Program-made: the position numbers and the translations under genes | Shown here: positions 48,401 through 58,362 of the stretch, piece by piece | Numbering within the stretch: position 1 is the stretch's first letter | How the letters are laid out: the number at the start of each line of letters is the position of its first letter | The notes under the pieces: generated by a model | The model's database searches: none | The model's input: the letters and a program-made list of their open reading frames with translations, nothing else | What the model was told of the DNA's origin: nothing | Assembly: GCA_035610835.1 (NCBI GenBank) | Contig: CM069442.1 | Location: 64,687,800-64,751,799 of the forward strand | DNA length: 64,000 nt | Direction of reading: 5' to 3' | From: Ophiura sarsii | Taxonomy: Eukaryota; Echinodermata; Ophiuroidea; Amphilepidida; Ophiuridae

Positions 48401-51003
48401 CTGTGCACATTTACCAACAAAAATGTGCATCAAAATTCGGAACAATTTGACAGTTTCCATGATAAATTACCTTAAAAAAGGTAACTTAATAAGCGCCCAC
48501 CCAAAATGACTTTGCTAAGCGTCCTGGGCGCTAAATAGGGATAATACGGTATATCATTCATCAATTGATTGGAGAAAGCTGGTCAATCCATCACGAGACA
48601 GTAAGGTAACTGCGTATTCTACTAATTGCAGCACATAAGCATGCGGGCCTACCCGAGACACTGGCGTATACACATGAGCGTAGAAAGACGAAAGGTTTAC
48701 ACGCGTAACGCGTGTGTAAATATGTAAATGCTGCGCCTGTTAGGTTACGTCGCTGTCCAGAGGAAGACAAATATATTTATTAAGTGTCCTGTGACAAACC
48801 ATAAATAAGATACACTCTCTACAATCCACGACTAGAATTCCCCTTCTATTTACCAGGGCAGAGAAAATAATACTTTCTTTCTGGGAACTATATTGAAAAT
48901 TGAAACAATTCTGGGAGATTATTCTGCCAACAGTGTGTGCCTTTTTACACGGGTCAGGCGGGAATGCCTTTATCCAACCACAGATATCTCCGTTTCCCTA
49001 CATGTAGAGTTGTCTATATGGGCAGAGTCTATGTCGGGACTTGGGAATATGAGGTTTGGTTGTTAAAATTATGAATCTAAAATCTTCGACCAAAAGCTCT
49101 CTTTCTGACAATTTTAATATTCTGAGATGCTAGAAATCATATGAATGCGAAGAGTAGTCCCTCTTTTGAACAAAAAATCATTGTGTAAACAAGCATGTTT
49201 GTGATAACATTAACTAAATAAATTCATTCAAGTAACTAACTATACACTTATCAAACTGCATGATACATTTCACGGACATAAATTATGCTAATGAGCTAAA
49301 TCGTGAAGGGCGCCGTTCATTAAATGACGTCACTCGCATCATCGGGGTTTTCCCGATTTCAGCGGAAAATTCCAAATCGATTCACTGGTAAATTGACTTC
49401 GTACATTGTACGGCTGCGCAGAAAATTTTGCTAGCCAATGATTGCCCTCATGTCAGTTTTTCTGTATTGGCGCGAATCGATATATCAACATACTTTTTAC
49501 CGGATCAAAATTGGTCAAGCCAGTCGAGAGTAACAGAATTTTCAAAAATCTTCTTCCGATATTTTCGGAACGCCAAATTTGTAAGTTTGAAATTTTAGGT
49601 CGAGTAAAATGATGTGCTTATTTATTGTCTGATGTTTACCATTCTGAGAAATAGTGACTAGTGAAGTTATGGATTAATGTATTTTAACCTTCATTGTTCC
49701 TTTATTTCATTTCATTTGTTCTTCAGATTCTTTTTGACGTTCTTGCAAAATTTGAATTAAAATTCTTTTCTGGGAACCCTGTTCCCTGCAGATTTTGTCA
49801 TATATAGCCCTGTTATTTACCATCAGTGAATGCTTGTCATCCAATGCTCCTCTACCATGAATGAACCCGTCCGCTAGCCGTCCTTCAAATGGTGGTATGT
49901 CCCATGAATCTTCTTCCACCGGTACCACATCCATGTGTGCGCACATCATGTAAGGCTTAAGATCGGGGTTACTTCCTTCTATTGTATACATCAAGCTGTA
50001 CTGATTTACAGTTTCACGAGTTACCAACGGGGATGAGTGGATGGTTGGAAATGCTGTACCATATTGGTGAAAATAGAAAGAATTAAAACAATATGAATAA
50101 AATTCAAGTTAAATACAACTTCTTTTTCAATAAGCTGAGAAGCAGAGGAGTGTGGTCCAGGCTAAAAAAGAAAGACAGTTGACTTGCCCTGTAAGTGCCA
50201 ATACATCTGGGTTGGTCAGTTAAATTAAAAAATACAGTTACAGAGGCTGATCAATTTGAGGCTGACCAAATTGTGAAAAATTTTAATTTTATAATTCCAT
50301 ATTAAAATCCCTATTATATTTTGCTTATCTCCATTCAAGAAATAAAGAAATAAAGAAATAAAGTGTTGACATTTGTAATAACTTCATCAAAATTATTAAT
50401 TTATTCCTGTCCTTGTTTTTACTTTTGGAGGGCACTCACATTAGAAAATGATGGGGCCACATTGAAAACCCCATTTTCATACCTAAATCTGTTTAAGACC
50501 CCTTTTCAGCCTGTTCAACTTCTACCTCAATGTTTCAATAGTTGGCAAACTTATAACCAGTTCTTAATGAGCCCCCATGTGTTGATAAAATGTCAACAAT
50601 TCCTTACACTGTTCAAGAACCATGTTGGCAATACATACCAATACTTATCCCCGAGTCCCCACCTGACCTGACCACCAGCCACCCCAAAAATATAACTTTA
50701 CCTTTCTCAATAAATGCATGCACCTGAAGTATTTCTTTGTAGTTGATGTCTCCTCTATCCCGTGACACCGTGTTAAATCTTATAACCTCCTGCAAATTGT
50801 TCACCAATCGGTCAGTGTTCTCCTCGATGAAACCGGTATCATAATGATGTTTGGATGGTTTCACCCGTTTGCTAGGGAAGGTAAATGTCCTAAAGATCAT
50901 TAACCCTACGAAGCCTATGGCTCCTGATGCGAGGATTGAAAAGATCATTGCGGGAATCGATGATGGCTGACAGTACTAGTTGTGAAGTTGGATGGTCATT
51001 TAT
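27235..51003 (-). CDS. PM20D1: PM20D1-like M20 metallopeptidase (N-acyl amino acid synthase/hydrolase family)
   Basis: Eleven coding exons on the minus strand join without frame breaks into about 491 residues, near the family's usual 500. In transcript order: 50702-50948, 49821-50053, 47876-47962, 45933-46066, 44023-44145, 41192-41267, 40909-40970, 37076-37154, 35000-35071, 34691-34856, then 33527-33723 or alternatively 27235-27434. M20 metal and catalytic motifs are intact: HMDVVP (exon 2), GRGALDDK (exon 2), GHDEE (exon 3) and the late IHGHNE (exon 11). The dimerisation-domain part (ASMPPK, FNGGIK, VNLRIHP) is also complete. The N-terminus has a hydrophobic stretch that can act as signal peptide or anchor. 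In vertebrates PM20D1 is secreted and reversibly joins fatty acids to amino acids; the same role here is inference from family. An acceptor at 51004-51005 implies an unseen 5' UTR exon further upstream. Confidence 0.87.
27435..29976. other. Spacer between the two last exons, distal part
   Basis: No other PM20D1 exon is found here. At 29229-29370 a more GC-rich open stretch (beginning [19 protein letters not shown]) is coding-like but unsupported. It is flanked by two diverged direct repeats (about 29060-29205 and 29360-29545). Confidence 0.45.
29977..30427. mobile_element. TTAA-flanked MITE with about 115-bp TIRs
   Basis: GGGAAGTGTCAACCCAAA at the left and its complement at the right; arms agree for about 115 bp. 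TTAA at 29973-29976 and 30428-30431 fits piggyBac-type targeting. It lies within a repeat whose copy at about 19227 lacks the insertion. Confidence 0.75.
30428..31574. other. Spacer, no gene recognised
   Basis: AT-rich. A tRNA-like CATGGCGTTGGACTGC near 31160 may be SINE debris. Confidence 0.4.
31575..33026. repeat. 63-bp minisatellite, 23 copies
   Basis: Twenty-three tandem units of 63 bp (GCCACTATGAGTTCGCATGG core, CCGGTGTGTTGTTACGATACC). The unit length is a multiple of three and no stop occurs, so two plus frames and one minus frame stay open for about 490 codons (plus-frame unit [21 protein letters not shown]). Few variants exist: GGTCTTGCC/GGTCTTACC, TTGCCG/TTCCCG, TGTTGTT/TGTTCGT. The low divergence points to recent amplification or homogenisation. 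It lies between the two PM20D1 last exons. Confidence 0.97.
33030..33526 (-). other. Possible 3' UTR of the exon 11A transcript
   Basis: Sequence after the exon 11A stop up to the minisatellite. It has no standard polyadenylation hexamer, so the transcript end is undefined. Confidence 0.35.
33527..33723 (-). CDS. PM20D1: PM20D1 exon 11A (proximal candidate last exon)
   Basis: Acceptor CAG at the 33724 side, same phase as exon 11B, 64 sense codons and TAA at 33527-33529. It contains NTDTRWY where exon 11B has NTDTRHY, then [11 protein letters not shown] with the conserved histidine. No AATAAA or ATTAAA is seen in the 450 bp downstream on its strand. Confidence 0.83.
34691..34856 (-). CDS. PM20D1: PM20D1 exon 10
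   Basis: Acceptor TTCAG, donor GTAAGT. 55 codons plus one base: [11 protein letters not shown] to VFPTASIAP. Ends in phase 1, which both 11A and 11B accept, giving Ser in either case. Confidence 0.85.
35000..35071 (-). CDS. PM20D1: PM20D1 exon 9
   Basis: 24 codons, phase 0-0, acceptor TTGCAG, donor GTAAGT. Encodes [20 protein letters not shown], the end of the M20 dimerisation domain. Confidence 0.87.
35160..35240. repeat. Retroelement 3'-tail-like repeat
   Basis: AATAATAATAGTAATAAG followed by CTATAAAGCGCC and CAAAGCGCTGTAA, a pattern common at LINE/SINE ends. A related GCGC block lies at 62597-62632. Confidence 0.4.
35922..36056 (+). pseudogene. LINE ORF2 C-terminal fragment
   Basis: 45 readable codons: [33 protein letters not shown], then a stop. 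This matches the tail of RTE-like and related LINE polyproteins (FGHV.R, GRGRP.W.D). It is isolated in PM20D1 intron 8. Confidence 0.6.
37076..37154 (-). CDS. PM20D1: PM20D1 exon 8
   Basis: Acceptor TTGTAG, donor GTAAGC. Begins by completing Trp, then [19 protein letters not shown] and FNGGIK. Ends in phase 0. Confidence 0.87.
37867..38940. mobile_element. Mariner-like element with about 205-bp TIRs
   Basis: CAGGGTGTATAAAAA at the left, complement ending ACACGCTG at the right, TA on both sides. The arms match over about 205 bp, each with GCAACACTTTTTGTCG. Found in PM20D1 intron 7; no transposase left. Confidence 0.8.
39420..40475. mobile_element. Degenerate mariner-like element
   Basis: Ends CGAGGGTCATTCAATAA and TTATTGAATGACCCTC, extended by ACCTCCTCCCTCATAAC-type subterminal matches. 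Left flank is TA, right flank decayed. Interior without a readable transposase; in PM20D1 intron 7. Confidence 0.7.
40909..40970 (-). CDS. PM20D1: PM20D1 exon 7
   Basis: 62 bp, donor GTACGT, acceptor TTCCAG. Encodes [20 protein letters not shown] and two bases of a Trp codon. Only 221 bp of intron separates it from exon 6. Confidence 0.82.
41192..41267 (-). CDS. PM20D1: PM20D1 exon 6
   Basis: 76 bp. Completes Arg and encodes [25 protein letters not shown]. Acceptor TTTCAG, donor GTTAGT. Confidence 0.83.
41549..41740 (-). pseudogene. Decayed copies of PM20D1 exon 5
   Basis: 41617-41740 aligns with exon 5 in the same orientation: minus-strand reading gives [24 protein letters not shown] against exon 5 [25 protein letters not shown], then a stop where exon 5 continues. 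A shorter copy lies at 41549-41590. Confidence 0.6.
42592..42936. mobile_element. Harbinger-like MITE with GGCCAACAATTTTTT ends
   Basis: Inverted ends GGCCAACAA(T)n and (T)nGGCC, then GTTATATTGGCGTAAC and its complement, flanked by TTA. The interior is A-rich with CCGACCGACCCT repeats and ACGAACGAAAT tandem units. Confidence 0.72.
43297..43490 (-). pseudogene. Further decayed exon 5 fragments
   Basis: Three short blocks (TATGCCAATGCTG at 43299, TCAATGTTGGTTTCCTTT at 43358, GCCTAAGTTGGTTTCC at 43450) each resemble the TATGCCAATGTTGGTTTGC part of exon 5 followed by its GGCATAGACGCATGTC part. Confidence 0.45.
43521..44015. mobile_element. MITE abutting the exon 5 splice donor
   Basis: Inverted ends of about 36 bp (TATGTGGCCCAACATGAG, GAGGCACAATG and complement). 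The inner part has three consecutive hairpins: 43675-43716 (20-bp perfect arms, 2-bp loop), one around 43730-43760, and one around 43755-43788. The right end stops about six bases short of the exon 5 donor. Confidence 0.7.
44023..44145 (-). CDS. PM20D1: PM20D1 exon 5
   Basis: 123 bp, phase 2 at both ends. Acceptor ACAG, donor GTAAGA. Encodes [38 protein letters not shown], the start of the M20 dimerisation domain. Confidence 0.87.
45933..46066 (-). CDS. PM20D1: PM20D1 exon 4
   Basis: 134 bp, acceptor CTAG, donor GTGAGT. Encodes [35 protein letters not shown] and part of Leu. The Asp in IDEG is a metal-site residue of the family. Confidence 0.87.
47876..47962 (-). CDS. PM20D1: PM20D1 exon 3
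   Basis: 29 codons, phase 0-0, acceptor TTTCAG, donor GTATGG. Ends LAFGHDEE, the catalytic-base and metal-ligand glutamates. Confidence 0.88.
48207..48549. mobile_element. TA-flanked MITE with TAAGCGCCCA repeats
   Basis: Inverted ends of 27 bp (CCGTGTTATTCCTATTAAGC and complement) flanked by TA. TAAGCGCCCA recurs four times inside. It lies in PM20D1 intron 2. Confidence 0.75.
49821..50053 (-). CDS. PM20D1: PM20D1 exon 2
   Basis: 233 bp, acceptor ACAG, donor GTAAAT. Encodes [13 protein letters not shown], then [19 protein letters not shown] and [16 protein letters not shown], with the first metal-ligand His and the bridging Asp. Confidence 0.9.
50702..51003 (-). CDS. PM20D1: PM20D1 exon 1 (5' UTR end and start codon)
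   Basis: ATG at 50948; 82 codons plus one base to donor GTAAAG. The N-terminus is [19 protein letters not shown], a signal peptide or anchor, followed by a basic [12 protein letters not shown]. The bases 50949-51003 are 5' UTR after a TTTTCAG acceptor, so a noncoding exon should lie upstream. Confidence 0.85.
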
Positions 51004-51400
51004 CTGAAAATACAATGATAGGCAAATAAAGGCGATAGTCAATTACAATCTGAATGAGAACATTGTACTCATCACATCAAGTTTATCACGTAAAGTTAGA
51101 TTTATGCACACAGATCCCATTTTTTAAATACAAATTGAAAAAACTCTGAAATCCAGGGTGCCCAGGCAACAACAACAAATGTCTGCCGTTTTTGGCAAAA
51201 ACAGTGTTTTTATTATAATCAGTCATATTTCATCCAAATAACTTGATTTTTTTTGTTTTGATTTTTTTTTAAAAAGTAAAACAAAGTTCTCTGAATTTTC
51301 TAATAAAAAAATGTAATAAATAAATCGCACAGCACTTAGCTTATTTGCAAAATGTTTCTGAGACAAACTTTCTTCTTTGTTTGGCCTAAGCATTGTCTAA

Positions 51401-51880
51401 ACCAAGCATGTGCAACCTTTTCTACCATCTGGGCTTATTGTGATTTTGAGATCCATTCACGAGCCGCAGTGATAGTCAAACATTCCAAAACACGCCCGGA
51501 GGGGTAATGGGGGTAGGGGAAGCTTAGGGAACAAAATGAGGCATAGAGATGCACTGTTTTGTTTTAATGAAGAAATAATACTCAGTCCATTGCTCATTGA
51601 ATACCCGCTTCTCTTCATGTAAGTTCCTCTTTTTACTCGCTGTTGCTGTTGTAAGAGCCATTTTAACAAGGGATTTTAACACACAATCACACCTCGAAGG
51701 TATATTTACTAAATGCAGCGCGTCACCCTAATAATTATAAGGGAGCACACCACTAGATCAATCCGCCATTTGTGTAACCTAGGGAGTTTCGGTAAAAATG
51801 GGCCTCATCAATGGGAATTTGGGGATTGCTTCGCGGGCCGCAGATTAGAGGCCGGCAGTCCGCATATTGCACACGCTTGG
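51401..51880. mobile_element. Possible hAT-like MITE
   Basis: Ends ACCAAGCATGTGCAA and complement of ACCAAGCGTGTGCAA, with subterminal GAGCCGCA and GGGCCGCAG typical of some hAT elements. TCTAA is repeated on both sides. Confidence 0.55.
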
Positions 51881-52077
51881 TCTAACCATACGAGCATGTA
51901 ATTTTATTTTACTGTGGCATACATTTCAAAATCACAAAAATTACTTTGAATACACACATCTGTTTCAAAACTTCCAAGATTATAATGTCGGATGGAATTT
52001 GATAGGGAAACAAGCTGGCATTTTGAAGGAAAAAGATTCACAGGTCATAACTATGTTTTAGAAGACAATCAATTGGG

Positions 52078-52170
52078 CATAATTCTGTTATACCCTACAC
52101 ACCAACATCGGTAGTATGCGTCCTTCTTAAAAATCACTATGAATACCTCTGTGAAGGGTATAACAGAATT
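52078..52170. repeat. Short fold-back repeat
   Basis: Arms ATAATTCTGTTATACCCT and AGGGTATAACAGAATTA separated by about 55 bp. Confidence 0.65.
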
Positions 52171-53522
52171 ACTCCCTTGACCACTCGACAGTCAACATAA
52201 CATTAGGCTAATGAAATATGATATTAAGTTTCCCGTTTCATATTCTTAAAAGAGTGGGTAGGTGTCTATTTCATTATTCATTATTTCTCTCAATTTCATT
52301 ATTGCATCTGTATAAGGGGTGTTTACTACTAACTACCTTTTGGTTTGTATATACACCTTAATTAACACTTGAACACTTTGAAAAACAATTAAGGAAGCAT
52401 TTGTAGATGGGTTATTGAAATTGTCAACAAATCTGTTTGAAATATTGCAACGTCAATTACATCTGAAATCTGAGTAGGTAATGCAAACAATTTCATTATT
52501 AATATTAACCATATACCATGACACCCCTGCCATTAAAATCCCTTAAAATCAACAAGAATGTGAACAACAAGAATATGTCTGGTATTTTGAGCCACTAAAA
52601 GTGTTGATGTTATATTCAAGTTTGTCAGAAAATGTAATTTTGCAAAAAGTAATAAAAGTGTTGGTAAAACTGAAAAGTTGGGTCGGTCGGGAAACGGGAA
52701 ACTGGAACTTACATTATATTATCCTTAATACAAATTTTTACAATTGTAACGTCATGGTCAACAAATGACAGCTGGACTTTAAAACTGTAAAATCTCACTC
52801 TCAGCTTTGGCTTGGGTGGGTGGGTGGTAGCTACAAAATGAAGCATAGACAGTCCACGTCGCCGATTTACAGTAGTGGAGGGCGGTCAAAATTCAAGCCA
52901 GTATTTCATGGAAATAGTTGCAGGTTGAGATATTCCAATGTATACATTTAATACTTGAACAATAACCCTAACCCAGGGCCCTTGGAAGTATATTTTGTAT
53001 GGGGGTGCTGTAATTTGTAAGTCTTCACCACTACGGTGTGGGGTCCAGGGTGAAGCCCTTGGCTGGGTTTAGGAGGCGGAGCCCCCTGAAGCTGTTGGGT
53101 TTTAGCATGTTTGAATGGATTAGGAAAAGCTCTTCTTGCTATGAATAGGCATATTTACATTTATTTTTAATAAACTCTGGCTTAGTACATAAACATACTA
53201 AAAATCAGAAGACACTAATGAAAGAGGAAACATGTTACATTAAAACTACCCGCGCAAAAGAAATCCAATTTTTTAAAAACTAAAATGGTCCCCAAAACGT
53301 TCCTGAAGCCATCTTGTAATGCTTGAATACCGGTAATTAAATATTGATCATTAAATTACGCGCAAAAAATTACCATATTTTTTACTAAAATGGTCCAGAA
53401 ACATCTTTCATTGTTTGTAGGCCTTGTCACAGTGAATGCAGCTCAATCTTGTAATTTAGCAGACCTTCCTGCAATGTCAATGTATCCCACAGGGAACAAT
53501 AAATCTGTGTTGGGGTTTTGTA
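52171..53522. other. Intergenic, no gene recognised
   Basis: AT-rich; a GGGTGGGTGGG run near 52815. No exon found, including no clear noncoding first exon for PM20D1. Confidence 0.4.
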
Positions 53523-53967
53523 CACTCGTCAAAAGAAGTTCCTGGACACTCATTGAAGTTCAAATATTTCACATAAATATTTAATATAAATTAAACAATT
53601 GCATGTCAAAATAAGCAGACAATAATTCTCTATCATGTCTGTATGAAATTAAGATGTACGCATTCATGCATGGCTGAGCACATTCATTAAGCAATGGTAA
53701 GGTGCGTAAAAGGAAATTGCAAGAAATGAGCATTTACAGTCATTTGAATGGAGGGATTATCCAATTTTTTGCAATCTTCTTGCCATTGTCAAGTGAATGG
53801 GATCTGCCATGCATGAGTGATAATGTCTAAATTCCATGTTAAGCTGTTAGAGGATTACTTTCTGCTTATTTTGATATACAATTATATATAAAATCATATA
53901 TATAATTATATATTTTCTATTAAATATTAATTTAATTTAAGTGTCCAAGAACTTCTTTTGCCGAGTG
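53523..53967. mobile_element. Mariner-type MITE
   Basis: Ends CACTCGTCAAAAGAAGTTCC and complement, with TA on both sides. Inner part AT-rich, with a second matched block (AAAATAAGCAGA, TCTGCTTATTTT). Confidence 0.78.
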
Positions 53968-55409
53968 TATAATAGAGTCAATTGTACAGCCATTTCAGGA
54001 GTTCGACGCATCGCATACACTTACACAGTGAGGAATAAGAATGGTAGGGTATTCTAAAGCTTACCCCCATTTCACAATGTGTAGACACAGATCCTTGGTT
54101 TAGACTTGTACAACAGTCATGACAATACAAGTTATTTACCAACAAGCCTACAAAACTCAACTTGGGCAACTCACGAAATCTTAACTCTAAAATTTTCAGT
54201 CTTTTCTGCTTTTTCTGTCTTTTATTTTTCTGTCTTTAAAGCTGCCGGTGTAGAGTTAGGGTTAAGAATCAATTTCTTTTAATTTTTGTTTTTTTCAAAA
54301 TGATTCTAAGTTTGGTTTTATATAACCCTAACTTTAATAGCAACCCTACCATATACCACAAAATACCATGACTGCGCAAGTTGGTACCACCCAGTGTGGA
54401 AGTTTTTCGATGAAAAATTGTAGTAGCAATTGGGGTACTACCCAATTGTGATTCATAGACTCTCGCACACGTGTTAAGAAGCAAAGCGCACTATTACGGT
54501 GCTCAAAATAGATTATCAAAAAGACTAACAATACAAGTCTTGTTTACATCGATAGAAGGTATTCCCCTGTTTTTCAAATGCCACATGTACGATCGAAGGA
54601 TTTAACTTGACATTTAACTTATTTCCCAGAGTATTAATACTTGATATTTGGGTGGATTTGATCAGTATTTTAAGGTTATTTTCTTAATAAAATTTCATGA
54701 TTTTTCATTTTTCCGTTTTCTAATCCCGATTTCCGCGAATTTGTATTGCCTATTAAAACTGCTACACAAAACTTAGGAATTGCGACACAAATTAAAAAGT
54801 GCTACGCAAAAATAAAGCCGAACGTCTGACGTTGGCGCCATGTAGTCTTGACACCTGTGAAATTTATATAATAATAAATTTGTTGAACCAGACTAGTCCT
54901 TGCTACTAAAATCTATGATTTTGATACTTACTCAAGGCTTAGTTTTGAAGGGAACCAATTTAATAAACCTAACCATTTTCTTGACCAGACTTATTGCAGT
55001 CTATTTATGCACTTATTGCAGAATTTTGTGTGTGCTCTAATTATTGAACTATTAATCAAATGCATATAAAAGTATACATTTTTGGAAAGGAAATGGATCA
55101 TAAAATCAAAATTTTGACCCAAAATGTTGATTTTTTGAGAAAATCACATATTGAGTAAAAAAATCTCAAATTGCTAGATTATGATGTAAAGACACTAACT
55201 TATGGACGATTTTTTTTTAAAACCTTATGTAATTCTTTTTTAAATTTTGACAAAAAAGCGCCAAAAAAGTTATTTTTTCATTTTTTTCCCCACTTTTTTG
55301 GCTTTTTACTTCTTTTTTTAAAGTCCAAAACAGGACCTTAAATTAGATGACTGGTATTTGACCCTTGGCCTTAGTCAACAAACATGCCGAATTTGGACGT
55401 TGTGCAAGC
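53968..55409. other. Intergenic, no gene recognised
   Basis: A TTAGGG-like pair (GTTAGGGTTA at 54256, TAACCCTAAC at 54322) faces inward. At 55060-55290 are blocks related to the 29977-30427 MITE (CATATAAAAGTATACA, CGCCAAAAAAG). Confidence 0.4.
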
Positions 55410-55554
55410 TTATATTAGGCCTAGTAAAAAAGAGTTCCATGTTTCCCGTCCCCGCCCGCCTCCGTTTTAGCCGCCGCCTCCTTTTTTTTACTATTTAATA
55501 TTTTTGTTTTGTTTTTAAATTTTACATTTTCAGAGCTTTAATTGGTCACCTTAA

Positions 55555-55927
55555 AGGCATATTATGTGATCTTTTCCAGAGGGCGCCCTCTATTCATGAT
55601 TTTTTTTAGAAAGTAGATTTTCTTGCAGATTTACCTTTCCGATCATAAATCATACATACATTCCAAGTAACAGAGCGATACGATTCCTAATTACCTCAAA
55701 ATCATGGTTTTAGAGTGAATTTAGAGTGAAAAATATAAACTGTCGGGATTCCGACAGTTTATTTTCACTCTAAAACCATGATTTTGAAGTAATTAAGAAT
55801 CATATCGCCCTGTAACTTGGAATGTATGCATGATTTGTGATCAGAAATGTAAATCTGCAAGAAAATCTGCTTTCTATTTTTTTTTCGATGTTGAGGGCGT
55901 TCCCTGGAAAGATCACATAATATACCT
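55555..55927. mobile_element. Palindromic TTAA-flanked MITE, copy 1
   Basis: 373 bp, AGGCATATTATGTGATCTTT at the left and complement at the right, TTAA flanks. Nearly the whole length is one palindrome centred on CTGTCGGGATTCCGACAG. Confidence 0.85.
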
Positions 55928-56572
55928 TTAACAGTATCGATTGACCCCTACCTGACTCCTCGAATGACCTATATCATGCCCAACATAGTCCGGACGGCAC
56001 GCTTTATAAAGGGTGGGACTTCAGAAATCAAAAAATCAACAAAAGGGTGGGGGTCAGAATATTTCTGATATAAAGGGTGTAGTTGTATAAAGCGTGGAGA
56101 TAAAATAAAAAGGGTGGGGGTTTCTCAGCGATCATCAAAATAATCAACTTTGGCTATATCTTGCCTCACGTCCCGTACGGAATAAATCGTGTATAGCTAC
56201 AACGCATTTTAATTGGTTTGAGCATGCGCACTTGAGTTAACGGGACGTCTAGCGAGACATTGCCCAAAATACCGACCTTGTCGGCTCGCTAGCGCTAGTT
56301 ATATCATAAATATGTATCCGATATCGGGTCTGATATACTTCAAAATTAAAAAGTCGTCATCTTTAAATTGAGCATGGATTGTGTTTGTTGTTATATAGCG
56401 CCATCTATTGTTGAAATCGTGACATTTTTTCAAAATGGAAACTCACTGCGAGCTACGAAAGTGTCGTACGCTGCATAATATCACATTTTAGGGAGCATAA
56501 GAGTACCAAAAATGCACTGATTTGATGAAATAAATCCATTTCAAATGAATCTCTTCTATAAATTTGCATTAA

Positions 56573-56945
56573 AGGCATATTATGTGATCTTTTCCAGAGA
56601 GCGCCCTCTATTCATGATTATTTTTAGAAAGTAGATTTTCTTGTAGATTTACATTTCCGATCATAAATCATACATACATTCCAAGTTACAGAGCGATACG
56701 ATTCCTAATTACCTCAAAATCATGGTTTTAGAGTGAATTTAGAGTGAAAAATATAAAGTGTCGGGATTCCGACAGTTTATTTTCACTCTAAATCCATGAT
56801 TTTGAAGTAATTAAGAATCGTATCGCCCTGTAACTTGGAATGTATGCATGATTTATGATCAGAAATGTAAATCTGCAAGAAAATCTGCTTTCTATTTTTT
56901 TTTCGATGTTGAGGGCGTTCCCTGGAAAGATCACATAATATACCT
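56573..56945. mobile_element. Palindromic TTAA-flanked MITE, copy 2
   Basis: Also 373 bp, same orientation and TTAA flanks, differing from copy 1 at only scattered bases. Confidence 0.85.
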
Positions 56946-57259
56946 TTAAATAATCGTGATTTAGCCGACAAGGTGGTTTTTAAATAAACTTTTTCCCCCC
57001 TTTTTTTCAATTATTTTTTTTTATGAATAATTTCGGGAATCCTGGGACCCGCCCGAAAAACAAAACGTGTCCCGGGATGTTTCTGTCACTTTCTTCCAAT
57101 GAGAGCCTTTTCAAATTTGAATGCACAAAATGATCAAAATGTCCCCTTTTCGGTATAAAGGGTGGGGGTTGAACATTCCAAAATAAAAAGGGTGGCTCTG
57201 TAAAATGGTGGGGCAAAAATAAAAAGGGTGGGGGTCTGACCCTGTCCGGACAGTGCCCA

Positions 57260-58262
57260 AGTATAATATTATCTTGGTTTGTTGAAATAATTTAGAAATC
57301 CTTTCATTAATTTGAAAAACATTTTCATTTTAAACAACGATCAAATACCTAAATTCAGTAAATATAATAATCATTAAATAGGGGAAGAGAAGTGTTGACT
57401 GTAACATAATAAAACACTGATTTGTAAATGTTTGTATATATTTATTTCATTTTTTTTTGTTTATTTTTGAAATTGAGTTAAACAAATTATAACTGCACTG
57501 TTAATATGCATGTTATGTTAAATAGCATTCAAAACCTATTCGGCATTTTATCCATCATTCATAAATCAAACATCTTTCTTTACCAGATCACAGGCAGGCA
57601 TAGGCTACAAACAACAATTAGGCCTATTCTTCTTCTTCTTTTGTAGTACTGGCCAACGTTCCACTGGAACCAAGCGGTCAGGGTTGTTGTGTATGCAGAT
57701 TCTACTTGGGTTGGTTGCTTAGTCTTGTTTAGTTGCGAGGTAAACTTTGGTTGCTTTTTTGTATATGACCCAAATTGAAGAGAAAAAAATATAGGCCTAG
57801 TATATAAATACGCAAACATTTAGTTACAAATCTTTACAGTGTTACCGTATATCATTTTACAGGCAACACAATAAACAATATGTACTGAATTTAGATGTTT
57901 TTTTTGTTTCTCTGGCAAGTATAGTGGAAAATCTGTTTAGGAGTGTCCCTGACACACTCAGTTGGTCACTTTCGACTTGTCGGCCATCTTGAGAAAAAAA
58001 ATAGCAAAAAATAGGAAAATAGTAAATAGTATCATGGACTTATAAGTCCATGATAGACCATAGTATAGATAGTAAATAGACCCTCCCTCCTCCTTTTTTT
58101 AAAAAGTCCGGACGGGAAACATGTTATTTATTTTACTAGGCCTATTATAAATTATATGCCTAATATTATAAATATAGCCTTATTCTTTATATTATTTTCA
58201 TTAATTTCACAATAATCCATGGATTCTCAAAAGGAAATTATTCCGCGAGAATCTAAATGGAC
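57260..58262. other. No gene recognised
   Basis: AT-rich. A 26-bp perfect palindrome (ATCATGGACTTA and complement) at 58030-58055. Confidence 0.5.
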
Positions 58263-58362
58263 CCTCGCGCGATCGCACTGCATCAACATCAACATCAACT
58301 CGAATATTGGCTGGACTCTTGCGAGTATAAAAGCCAAGCTTGTGCGGGGGGGAAGCTGCTTA

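Larger units (their letters stand above)
55410..58150. mobile_element. Composite nested element with AGGCCTAGTAAAA ends
   Basis: TAGGCCTAGTAAAAA, CATGTTTCCCGTCC at the left and GGACGGGAAACATG, TTTTACTAGGCCTA at the right are inverted. Inside are the twin TTAA MITEs and a unit of about 1.26 kb bounded by TCCGGAC (55990 and 57246) with AAAGGGTGGGGGT subrepeats. No protein survives. Confidence 0.5.

Noticed and set aside
49300..49380. CRE-containing promoter (TGACGTCA near 49326)
   Set aside because: The site lies inside PM20D1 intron 2 with no nearby exon start; one palindromic octamer is not enough evidence.
54240..54340. Interstitial telomere array
   Set aside because: Only single TTAGGG-like units are present, not a tandem array.
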